Of a stretch of 64,000 nt of DNA, positions 46,548 through 55,803 are shown piece by piece. Made by a program: the position numbers and the translations under genes. The DNA is from Climacium dendroides (lineage: Eukaryota > Streptophyta > Bryopsida > Hypnales > Climaciaceae), in contig OX467091.1 in the NCBI GenBank assembly GCA_950106755.1, forward strand, positions 13,037,538 through 13,101,537, in the 5' to 3' direction. Position 1 is the stretch's first letter, and every line of letters starts with the position of its first letter. Below the pieces are notes generated by a model that saw only the letters and a program-made list of their open reading frames with translations, was not told where the DNA came from and ran no database searches.

Positions 46548-48035
46548 TCAATATGAACCACGGAAGTGTTCATCCGGAATAGGCCAGTTGAATGAAGTAC
46601 TAAAACGGAAGATGACTTGTGCCAAAGTACTCTCTTTGTTCTGAACGCACTTCAAGTAAGTATCAAACACCTGTGCAAATTGTGGATGGAAGTATTTGAC
46701 ATGTGAGCTACTTGATTCACGCTGCAACTTGTGATACGCCTCCGACATGCACTGCCTACTGATCCGTTCAGCTAATTTAGCAACAGCATATTGCTCGGAT
46801 TGCATGGAAAGAGAAGGAATGTTTTGCACATCCGCATCTCTTCCGTGTACATAAGTAATACTGGGATCCATCCACCACCTCCTCTTTATAGCTTCGTCCT
46901 TTTCAGCTGTTGATGTGAATGTATACAACGACTTCATGGGCTCGCTCAACACTGTAGTCATCCCCCAATCACAAACTCCAATGTAAACCCAGGACTCATC
47001 TTCAGGAAAATGAAACATGATGTTGTCCGGAGAAATGTCGTTGTGGAGATGTCCAGCGGTGTGCACTGTATTCATGATGTGCAGTAATGCCCATGCAAGC
47101 TCCACGCGTTTGGCTCTAAATCGCTTCAGATTTTTAGCAGCAATGATTTCTTCTTCTGTTATACGCGGCTTATACAGCACTCGAAGGGCTATGTTGTCTG
47201 GATAGTCGTCATCCCGACGCATCATTTCACGCAATGTACCGCCGTTCCACCAGAATGAGTATCCTTCATTCTTTTTGGAATGCACTGCAAAAAAACGTAT
47301 CACTCCAGCATGCGGAATCCTTACTGCCATAGTCTCAGTATTGTGTTCCATCTTTGCAAAAGCAGGTCGTTCACCTTCTTGGAGAGACATCTTTGCTGCA
47401 AACTCCCATGATGGATGAATCTCCGCACATCCTTCTATTCGCACTCTCCGAATTGTAGCATAGCCACCCCGCATGATTTTGTTATTTACGGGAATCACCG
47501 TGGCCGTTTCCGGAAGGGCTATTAGAAGGCGACGTGTATTTTGTGCTTGGTCCATTCCAGGCTTGCTCGTCCACCAACCAATTGACCCTGCTCTATTCTG
47601 CCTCCTCTTAAATGGTTGGCACCTTTTGGTGAATAAATCCGCTTTCATAATGACATGCTCGAAGGCTTCATCATTTTCGCGTTTCTTCCTCCAATATTTA
47701 TCCAAAATGACTGAAGTATTCCATAATGCATCATGCACCTTGTTGTCAAGAAATTTGGGAAAATTCTTCTTCTCCGTTTCATCAATCCATTGTGGTACGT
47801 GCAAGGCGTCCAACATCCTCTGCCTCATATCCACGAAGAATTTCTCGATGCAGTCCTCTTCATATCGCACATATTTAGTGTCAAGAGACACTGTAGTCTC
47901 TGTCTCATAAAACTTCACAATCAATTCGATTAAGAATGCTTTGTAACTCTCCGAGGGATTCTCCCTTGTCCACTGAATAGAGGGGGCTTCTTCTTTTCCC
48001 TTCGGCTCCTTGGAAGCCTTCTTCGCCCTCGGCAT
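46548..48035 (-). CDS. Protein kinase-like protein, intact, unplaced family
   Basis: A single ATG-to-stop frame of 495 codons. Residues 1-180 are a charged region with no motif I recognise. From about 187 there is a kinase-like fold with MRGGYATIRRVRI in the glycine-loop position, FAAKMS (K215) for the ATP-binding Lys, LHNDISPDNIMF (catalytic D333, N338), and GVCDWGM (D356) in place of DFG. All catalytic residues are present, so activity is possible. HxDxSPxN resembles atypical or FunK1-like kinases more than plant receptor kinases. No signal peptide or membrane segment is visible. Island B lies 168 bp upstream of the ATG. It has no introns and no decay, unlike the transposon genes around it. 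It may be cargo of a mobile unit or a recently expanded gene family. Confidence 0.8.
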   Translation of the reverse strand: MPRAKKASKEPKGKEEAPSIQWTRENPSESYKAFLIELIVKFYETETTVSLDTKYVRYEEDCIEKFFVDMRQRMLDALHVPQWIDETEKKNFPKFLDNKVHDALWNTSVILDKYWRKKRENDEAFEHVIMKADLFTKRCQPFKRRQNRAGSIGWWTSKPGMDQAQNTRRLLIALPETATVIPVNNKIMRGGYATIRRVRIEGCAEIHPSWEFAAKMSLQEGERPAFAKMEHNTETMAVRIPHAGVIRFFAVHSKKNEGYSFWWNGGTLREMMRRDDDYPDNIALRVLYKPRITEEEIIAAKNLKRFRAKRVELAWALLHIMNTVHTAGHLHNDISPDNIMFHFPEDESWVYIGVCDWGMTTVLSEPMKSLYTFTSTAEKDEAIKRRWWMDPSITYVHGRDADVQNIPSLSMQSEQYAVAKLAERISRQCMSEAYHKLQRESSSSHVKYFHPQFAQVFDTYLKCVQNKESTLAQVIFRFSTSFNWPIPDEHFRGSY

Positions 48036-48202
48036 GTTGATAACCCGGTAGAATGATGAACATCAAAGTTTTATAAAAAATTTGGCAAGAGTTACCCCAA
48101 ATATTAGACTCTTACCCACCCAAAGAAAGGAGCCATTGGAGGTCAAACCACCAGCTCTCCGCTCTCTCTTGCATGCAAGAGGGAAGGCAAAAGTGAGAGC
48201 AG

Positions 48203-48510
48203 ACGGTCCATCCGCTTGTCTTATATGAGGCGGACGGCCTCATTCCAGTTCTACAGCGGACGGAGGCCGTCCGATCGGGCGGACGGACTGGCCGTCCGCC
48301 TCTTCCTGGCCGTCCGATCGGACGGTCTAGGGTTGGCGGACGCCTCATCCGGTCCGCACGGTCGAACAGAGGCCATCCGATCGGGCGGACGGGGTGGCCA
48401 TCCGCCCCCTCTGGCCCGTCCGATCGGGCGGACGGGGTGGCCGTGCGCCCCCTCTGGCTCGTCCGATCGGGCGGACGGATAGTCTACGTGATCGGACGGT
48501 CCAGAAGGGG
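48203..48510. repeat. GC-rich island B with 43-bp palindromic units
   Basis: Copies of CCGTCCGATCGGGCGGACGG and variants are centred on CCGATCGG at 48271, 48314, 48377, 48420 and 48463. The spacing is 43, 63, 43 and 43 bp. One copy, CCGTCCGATCGGACGG, is a perfect 16-bp palindrome. The island lies 168 bp before the kinase start codon, so it may contain promoter or protein-binding sites. Confidence 0.85.
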
Positions 48511-49367
48511 CGATTTTTAGATCATCCGCTTCATTTCTACCGTCTCATTTTTAGGGTGATTTTTCCCCCTTTTCATTCAATAAGCTTCATGTAGGTCTTC
48601 TTGTTTGGGAGGAATTGGGCATTTGGGCATTTGAATGCCTAATAATTAAAAAAATAGACCCAAGGCTTCTTCTCAACTTCCTTCAATTTCTTGAAATTTT
48701 TATTTCTAAAGAAATGTCAATATTTTCATTACATTTATCATTTTCTTGGAATTTCGAGTTTTTAACCGTACAAATTCAAACTAGACATGCTAGACATTAT
48801 AGAAAAAAGGAAAGCACAACAATATCCCTTATGGAGTTAAAAATTATAATGTTTACCTATGAGGGTGTTCAAATTGCAAAAAAGAGTTCAAATATTTCTT
48901 GCAAGTCAAACCTATGAACTTCGTGACACAAAAAATTGGAAGGCTTAATGTGTATAAGCTCAATTACATTAGGACTAATCAAAATCCACAATACTATTAT
49001 ACAATTCTTCCAAATGAATTTGGATTCTAATTTATTCTCCAGAACTAATTGCATTTCAATCTCATTTCCAACTTCCAAGAGCAGGTAAAGAATACAGAAA
49101 GTCAACATTGCATTCGGTACCCTTGCACTAAATCTAAAAAAGAAAAAACACTGTCAAGCATTTCCAAGAAGAGATTTTTGATACTACAACTAAACATGTT
49201 CAATAGATGTGCATGTTCAAAGTTTTAAATAGTGACATCATTGACCACTAATGGTCACAAAAGTGGTCACCAAAATACATTTAAACAATAATAGTAAATC
49301 CATAACCTCCGAATAAGTCAAAAGACATCTTCTACTCTACCCTTAAATAGTTAAACTACATTATACT
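48511..49367. other. AT-rich block between island B and the next frame
   Basis: Non-coding. 48765-49135 aligns with 45480-45840 in the same orientation, with many identical words (ACAAATTCAAACTAGAC, AAAGCACAACAATATC, GGTACCCTTGCA). It occupies the 3' flank of the minus-strand gene at 49368-50474, exactly as its relative does for the kinase gene. Confidence 0.7.
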
Positions 49368-50474
49368 CTATTCTGAATCCGAACTACTATCGTCATTTCG
49401 ACCTTCGGGTGTGGGAACGAAGCCACCACATCGCCCATATCCGCTAGACCCTCCTCCTTGTCCGTAATCGGAGAAGTATGGACCCCCAAATGGTGGAGGT
49501 GGAGGAGGTGATGCATTTGCCTCGGACCCTCTTGTCCCTCGTTCGCTTGAGCCGGTGTAGTATGAGCTTCCACGAGGCCCATATGAGTCCGGCCCTCCCG
49601 TCCCCGGATAGAATTGCGACCCACCATATTGAGATCCACCGTAGTCCGTGAACCTTGTGCTTCCATGGCTTCCTCGTATGTTTTGGAAGTCATCGTGGGG
49701 GCCAGGGCTAAAATGCAAACTTCCTCCTCCATATTGCGGGCAACGCACATCACGATCATGACGAGGTGGTGACCGTTGTTGACGCGAGCGATCTTGATCC
49801 AAAATACTATTTCTTGTTGCCTCTCACAATTGATTTTGGAAGTCCAAGTCTTCGCGTTCTTCTCGACGTACGTGCCTTTGTGGAAGTGGAGGTGGAGGTG
49901 GTAAGTCTTCTTTGTCATCATCATCATTGTCCTCTGCATCTGGCAATGGTTCTGGAGGAAATCCAAATTGACTTCGATTAGACCACTCCGGCATGCAATC
50001 GCTTGGGCCAACCCAATTGGTGTCTATCACCGCTTTGTCACAGCTCAATTTGGTCTTCTTGTCTTTTGCAGGCACCGTACGCCAATCCACATCTTTCTAG
50101 AGTACAATCTCCGCCCAAATCATTGCCATGGTGGAATAGTTCATGATATTTGGTTTGGAAGCACCTAGACCGCAAGATGCCCAAATCTCCTTGTATCTCT
50201 GCTTGAAATGTTCACTCTTGCAAGTGTTCATGGGACCTTCCCACCGTCTCACTTGTCTCTCTAATACAACCGTGTTATCTGCTGGCCAGAGTTTCGCAAT
50301 GTGTGACATTTTCACATACTCTCGGCACGTTGTGCAAGTCCATACTGCTTTGGGCTCGTATTGCCATCCCTCTTCAGTCACACAAAAGTGGTTGAAGTAG
50401 GCGTCCCAATCCATGTCTTGTGATTTTCCCTTTGTACTCTTCTTCAATGGATTGGGAAATCCTTTTGGAGCCAT
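49368..50474 (-). pseudogene. Proline/glycine-rich protein with shared N-terminal domain, two in-frame stops
   Basis: From ATG 50474 (context ACCATGG) one frame runs to 49368, broken only by TAG at 50097-50099 and TGA at 49824-49826. Residues 50-125 (CREYVKMSHIAKLWP ... NIMNYSTMAMIWAEIVL, then DVDW) match the N-terminal domain of the 1208-residue protein at 55804 (CRKYVKMYHIGKLWP ... KINYSLAGMVYVELIL, then VDW). The remainder is low complexity: DNDDDDKED, PPPPPLP, and a Gly/Tyr/Ser-rich tail with GGSQYGGSQF. Such tails are common in RNA-binding or phase-separating proteins, but no RNA-binding domain is visible. Island C lies about 195 bp upstream. The two stops without any frameshift suggest recent decay. 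Confidence 0.6.
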
Positions 50475-50669
50475 GGTAATCCTTCTTTTCCGTACCGAAT
50501 GCAATGTTTGAGTGAGAAGTTTACAATTTCTATAATTGAGAAGGTGATGAAGAGATTACAAAAAATTAAGTTAATTCATTCACAGTTGTTCACGCTCCAA
50601 GTCGGAAGGGGCTCACAGATACCAATTGGCGCTGGATCTACCCACTCCGCAAGGGAAACAACTGCGCGG

Positions 50670-50970
50670 AATGGGCCGTCCGCGCCCCTCTTTATACCGT
50701 TCGCCGATGCTGACATCACTGCCCAAATCCAACAGGCGGACGGGCCGACCGCCAGATCGGACGGGCAATATGCCCCGGCGCGTCCAATCGCACGGCCTCG
50801 ACGGACTACGGATGACTGCATCGGACGGAGCCCGCGGACGGATGCTCTGACCGCGCGGCGGACGGACAGCGGGCGGCGGACTGTCAGACGGATAGCGGAC
50901 GGACAGCGGACGGCGGACGGCGGACGGGCGGACAGGTGGACGGCAGACGAGCGGACGACGAATGGGCTGT
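50670..50970. repeat. GC-rich island C (CGGACGG repeats)
   Basis: Irregular units of GCGGACGG, GGACAGCGG and GGCGGACGGC, densest at 50850-50945. It lies about 195 bp upstream of the ATG at 50474. Read along the gene it is C-rich (CCGTCCGCC), the same polarity as island F relative to the hAT gene. Confidence 0.8.
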
Positions 50971-53129
50971 TCTTATACACATTGAAGTTCATCACTTGGA
51001 ATATCCTATGCTTGAGTCAGATTCGTTAAAAATTAATTAAAAAATAAAATAAATATGGCATGTAGTGAAATTTTCAGAATTTATAACAGGACATAAGTTG
51101 AAATCTCAAAAAAAATTGATGAAAACAAATTGAAATCTCATAACAAATCTTAATTAAATGAATTAAAGCTTCCTAAATACTAAATAAGAAAGAAAATTAT
51201 CTATGAGAATAGAGATTCTAAGTCTAATAATACTTAACTAAGTTGCTATTCTTAGTAGTTTATATATATATATATATATATAAAAGTTTATTTTAAATCT
51301 AACTTTAGCATCAAAAATCCAATTTTCAAAATGATTGATTATGATTTTCTTATTCAAGATTTTGTACAAGAGTTTCCATCACAAACTTGACTTTCATAGT
51401 GTTGAGGGCTTTTGGAAATGAGCCTCAAATACACTAACTCTTGGAGAAAAAACCACATTAAAGATTCATTTAAAAAATTGTAGAGTAGATTTTGAAATGC
51501 ATGTTAGGCCCTTCATCCTCATATTTTTTTGGTGACTTGATTTCCTTCATATTTTTTAAATCATTCTGTAATTAGTTATGGAGGGCGAATAAGTTGAAAG
51601 GCAACGGTCATTAAAAGTGACCATTTCCTAAAATGTGCTAGTACATTCACTAAAGCAAAATGTACCTCTCCGTCATGATCACTCTTAGAGCACGGGTGTT
51701 CTTAGAGCAACTCCCTTATGGATTTACTTTATTTAATTTTAAAGGAAAATCATCTAAGTGACTACAATAAAGTACCTATGTTTTAGCATTAAACATGTTG
51801 ATTACAAATGCATATTCTATATAAGAGGAAAACCAAAATATTAAATTTTTATTTTATTTTTAAGTAATCAATAAATAAACTTCTTTTTGTATTTTAGAAA
51901 TAAAATGTATAGAAACAAAAAGAAAAATGAAACAAAAGAAAAAAATCTTTGTTTTTAATTAAAAAAAAAATAAAAGATAAACATGCATATTTTTATTGAC
52001 GTTTTTTAATTGAGCCTTAATAAAATTGAAGAGCACATGAATTGAAAATCCGGCCCAAGGGGTTTAGACTTTAGATTAAGTAGGGCCGGATGGAAAAAAC
52101 TGGGGCCGGATTGAAGAATGGATCGAAGGCAAATCTGGCTGGACTTTCATCCGGCCTTAGACACAGTATAAACCCAGCCTTAGATAAAAGAAGAACTTAT
52201 ACATTATACAAATAGAAACTAAAATTTTTTTATTGCTTCACGTTGCAAATTCTCCAAGAAAAAAAAAATTTAAAAATTTAAAAAAAAAAATTTAAATATA
52301 TATATAACAAAAAAAAAAAAAAAAAAAAAAAAAGACATATCTTTTATGGATTAGAAGATTATAATGCTTTTCACAATGAGTAAGGATTTTACAGTTCTAC
52401 TAATTTCAGAAATGTTGTGAAGTCTTACACTCTTTGTATACCCTTACTTTTAAAACAATCCTAATCAAAAAAGGGCATTACAAAATACAGTACAAACATG
52501 GCGTTGCAGTGTGTGACATGCATAAGTTATATACATTTTTGGCTTCTCTATAAGTCCATATGTACAAAACACCTTGAAGTCAATGGAAATTGTCCATGAG
52601 GTTCAAAACTAGAACCAAAACCAATCCCCTTGAAGTAATTGTTGTGATTGTAGCACCATCTCAATTTGGTCAATTGGGAATTATAACGTTTCACTTCATC
52701 ACTAATATTGATCATGTTTTTGTTTTTTTCTTTCCCTTTGAAATATCCTACATGATGAAAAAATAAATAAATAAATAATATCCTTTATATCTAGTTAAAA
52801 TTTGTATGCATACAATTTCAAATGAATATTACAAATTTACAATTTGCTCAAAACAATGGCGTAATCTAAAATGTAGGAGACTAAGAGTTGAGGGTTTTAG
52901 GGTTTTAGGGTTCTAGGGTTTAGGGTCTCACTGTAAACTTCAAAGAACTCTAAATGATTATTTAAAATCTGATTATAACTTGTCTATTTCTTATTTTCTG
53001 GGTTAATGAGAAAAGCATAGGATGTTGAAACTTTAATTGACCCAAAAAAACTGATAGTAAGTAAAGGCGGACGAGAAGAATCCTAGGTTTCATGCCAAAT
53101 TGGAAAAAATTTGGACGCCTCGAAATAAT
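50971..53129. other. AT-rich DNA with an inverted copy of the shared block
   Basis: No gene. 51363-51530 is the reverse complement of a sequence related to 45650-45815 (CTCCAAGA ... ATTTGAGGCTCATTTCCAAA ... AAAGTCAAG), so the shared block here is inverted. A (TA)n microsatellite lies at 51261-51282 and a poly-A run at 52310-52333. GGCCGGAT occurs several times at 52080-52165. A telomere-like cluster follows at 52891. Confidence 0.6.
52891..52926 (+). repeat. Telomere-like TTTAGGG cluster
   Basis: AGGGTTTTAGGGTTTTAGGG and then TTCTAGGGTTTAGGG give about five degenerate copies of the plant telomere unit TTTAGGG. It is an isolated interstitial site, about 240 bp before GC-rich island D. It could be a telobox-type regulatory site or a trace of break repair. 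Confidence 0.65.
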
Positions 53130-53290
53130 AGGCGACGGGCTAGGCGGATGGGGCGGTCGGACGCAGTCGGGTCGGCCGCTTCGTCGGCAGATGGGGCAAC
53201 TTTGTCCGCCCATCCGTCGGGCGGACCTGGACGCCGGCCGCTTCGTCAGCGGACGGGGCAGCTTCGTCCGCCCGTTGTCGCACTGTAAAT
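53130..53290. repeat. GC-rich island D
   Basis: GC-rich units including GGGCGGACCTGG, CCGCTTCGTC and GCGGACGGGGCAGCTTCGTC. The part at 53207-53277 is a direct repeat of 55378-55448 in island E, about 2.17 kb away, with the same word order and strand. Confidence 0.8.
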
Positions 53291-54009
53291 GCGTACATAG
53301 TGTAAAAAAGTGTGGTAATGTTTTATTTCTATTGATTTGGTTTTCACGAATATGAGGAGAATAATGACATCATCTTTAGTGGCTTCAAGGTGACGCCTTC
53401 TTACGATGGCTTGAGTCATCTATATAAGAATAGGTTGCCATCTTAGAATTCCATCAAACTTGAAGTAGTTTTCTTCATTATTTGTTATAGATTCAGTATG
53501 TCGAATTGGAGGGTTTTTTCTGAGTCCCAAGATGAAATTGGAATTCTAGTTTTTTACCTCTAATAGGTGTACGTTGAGTTTTAGTTCTTCATTCCATATT
53601 TGGAGTGAATTTCTATAATAATTTTGTGTTTGTGAAGTAGTTGTAAGGAAATATTCAAATGGTTTGCCTTCTAGGTGAACTTGAAGTAAATTTCCTTCAA
53701 AGATAAAGATAAGGAGATAGTAGTGGGCCAAATAAGTGCTCAATTATTGTTAGAGGAGTTTTAAGAGTGAGTTAGAGGCGGACCCCACTTGTTTGTGTGG
53801 TTGAGAGTAGATAAGGTAGAGGAAAAGTTGGATAGGATTCATCTTCTCTCCCATTGTGAGTTTAGGAAAAGACCCGAATGTTTGGAGGGCCATGGTGTTG
53901 TGTGTTTTTGGAATTTTGAAATGAAAATTGGTGGAGTTATGTATCATGGTGTCTTCTTTCTAAATTGATCTCACTTGCTTGATTTGGAGTTGTGAATCAA
54001 AAGTTGTGC
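53291..54009. other. Non-coding DNA after island D
   Basis: AT-rich. Short frames on both strands have no recognisable motif. I see no repeat ends here. Confidence 0.5.
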
Positions 54010-54560
54010 TAGTTTGAGTGGAGGGAGGTTTGTTGCCTTCGAAATTAAGAGGCAGAGACTTCGACCGACCATAAAAGACGGTGAGGTTCTTGGTTTGCAT
54101 TGATATTTGGAGGAAGTGTAGGAAATTAAGTTAGATTTCTAGGAAGATCTCACTCATTCTATTTGGAGCTTGTATGAATGAGTTACGAGTGTAGAAGTGA
54201 AGGAGTGTCTGTTGCCTATCATTTCTAGAGGCCGAAACTTTGAGTGGCCATGAAAGGTGGACAGAGTGTTAATTTGATTTGAGTTTTGGAGAGGATGTGT
54301 AAAGTTTTGTTAGCTTTCTAAGAAGCTATCATTCGAAGTAATTGGAGAATTTATGAGTAAGTTGTGAGTGTAGGAGTGAAGGAGGGTCTGTTGCCCTCAC
54401 TTGTAGAGGCCGAAACTTTGGATGACCATAGTTTTGGGTTAGAGTATTGGAATGAGTTGAGATTTGGAGGAAATGGAGAGAATTGTGTTAGCTTTCCAAA
54501 GAGTTATCATGCAACCCATTTGAAGTTGTGAAGCAACGGTGGTGATCATTCAAAGTTTAG
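54010..54560 (+). repeat. Tandem repeat, about 177-bp unit, three copies
   Basis: Units starting near 54017, 54194 and 54371 share GAAGGAG-like, TCTGTTGCC, AGAGGCCGAAACTTTG and TTAGCTTTC blocks, with the first copy most diverged. It is non-coding and lies between islands D and E, in the leader region of the 55804 gene. Confidence 0.7.
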
Positions 54561-55369
54561 CTTTGAAGATGGAGTTGGGGTAGAGATTTGAAGTTGGAGT
54601 TTGAGTGAAAATTTGAAGTTGAAGTTGAGGTGGAGCTTTGAGTGATGATTTGAAGTTGAAATTTGAAGACACAAAGATTGAAGACTCGTGTGTTGTGGCT
54701 TGTGGCTTGTTATTCCTAGCCGGATTTGGGGGCTCGTTGTCTTTCTATGGTTATTCCCAGCCGGTTTTGGAGGCTAGTTGCAATTTTCAATTTCAGCATT
54801 GTGAAACTGTTGCGAGCCGTGGTTATCCAGTAAGCGCTCCATTTTGTGTTTGTGGAGACTATTTGGGATTTAATCACCCACTTGGTTGCTCTTTTATGTT
54901 GTTCCCATTGGTGAAAGGCGCTTCCTGGTCACCGTGGGTTTGAAAGTTTAGGGTCCCATCATCCGGACGGTCACTCGTGTTGGCTGTCCCGTTTTACCCG
55001 TCCGAGGCCGTGGGATCTTATCACCTTACCCTTACCCTTACCCTTATAGAGCCACCACAGGATAGGCCAACGGGGAGGAGTTTGAAGATTGAAGATTGAT
55101 GATTCGACGACCGTATACGAGATTTGAAGACCAAGATTAGAGATTCACGGGAGACAACAAATTTTGTTGTTGTACAATATCATTTTGTATTTGACTGGTG
55201 AATTTGTGGGTGACAAGTTCACTCACCTTCATCATTCTAGTTAGAAGACTGGGTTTGCAAGTGACAAGTCCACTTGCCTTTATTCTCCTATCATATTTAT
55301 ATTCCTTAGCCATTTCTAGTTGCAGCCAGAATCTTCGTGATTTCCCAAGGCAAACCGCTCTCAACACGA
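54561..55369. other. Non-coding leader region before island E
   Basis: This includes a short direct repeat (TTATTCCTAGCCGGATTTGG and TTATTCCCAGCCGGTTTTGG at about 54709 and 54751), a small GC-rich patch at 54960-55015 with CCGGACGG, and TTACCC repeats at 55026-55046. The 101-codon frame at 54638 is not recognisable and probably not a gene. Confidence 0.5.
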
Positions 55370-55545
55370 CACCGTCCGCCGGGCGGACTTGGACGGCCGG
55401 GCCGGCTGGCCGCTTCGGCGGCGGACGGGGCAGCTCCGTCCGTCCGTTCGCCGGCTCGGACCACGTCCGCGTGGTCCGGGATAGGTCCGATCCCGGGCCT
55501 CTTTTAGGTCTGGGAGCGGACGGGTATATTGGCGGACGGCCAACA
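55370..55545. repeat. GC-rich island E
   Basis: GCCGGGCGGACTTGG, CCGCTTCGGCG, GCGGACGGGGCAGCTCCGTC and CCGTCCGTTCG, then GTCCGCGTGGTCCGGG. It repeats part of island D in direct orientation. It ends about 260 bp before the start codon of the 1208-residue gene. Confidence 0.8.
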
Positions 55546-55803
55546 CACATTTCCTCACTTTCACTCTTCCATTTGGGAATCACTGCCATGTCGGATGTGC
55601 TACTATTGCTTCACGTGCTAGTTGCTCCTATGTGGTGAAGAGTGGGGGTCATATTTTGATCATACTACATTGGATTTTGGTCCTTGGTTACTTACATACG
55701 TTTGGAGACAGTGAAGCACATTATATATTTTGAGAGAACGGGGATTATATATTGGAAATTTCCATTCTAAAATTGCAAGTGAGTACTCGACACTCAAGCA
55801 GTC

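Noticed and set aside
54638..54943. 101-codon plus-strand frame as a gene
   Set aside because: No recognisable motif, and it lies over short direct repeats in a leader-like region.
55026..55046. TTACCC repeats as a telomere tract
   Set aside because: The unit is CCCTTA, not the plant CCCTAAA, and only about four units are present.
53130..55545. LTR retrotransposon between islands D and E
   Set aside because: The direct repeat is only about 70 bp, with no TG..CA ends, primer binding site or polyprotein between.
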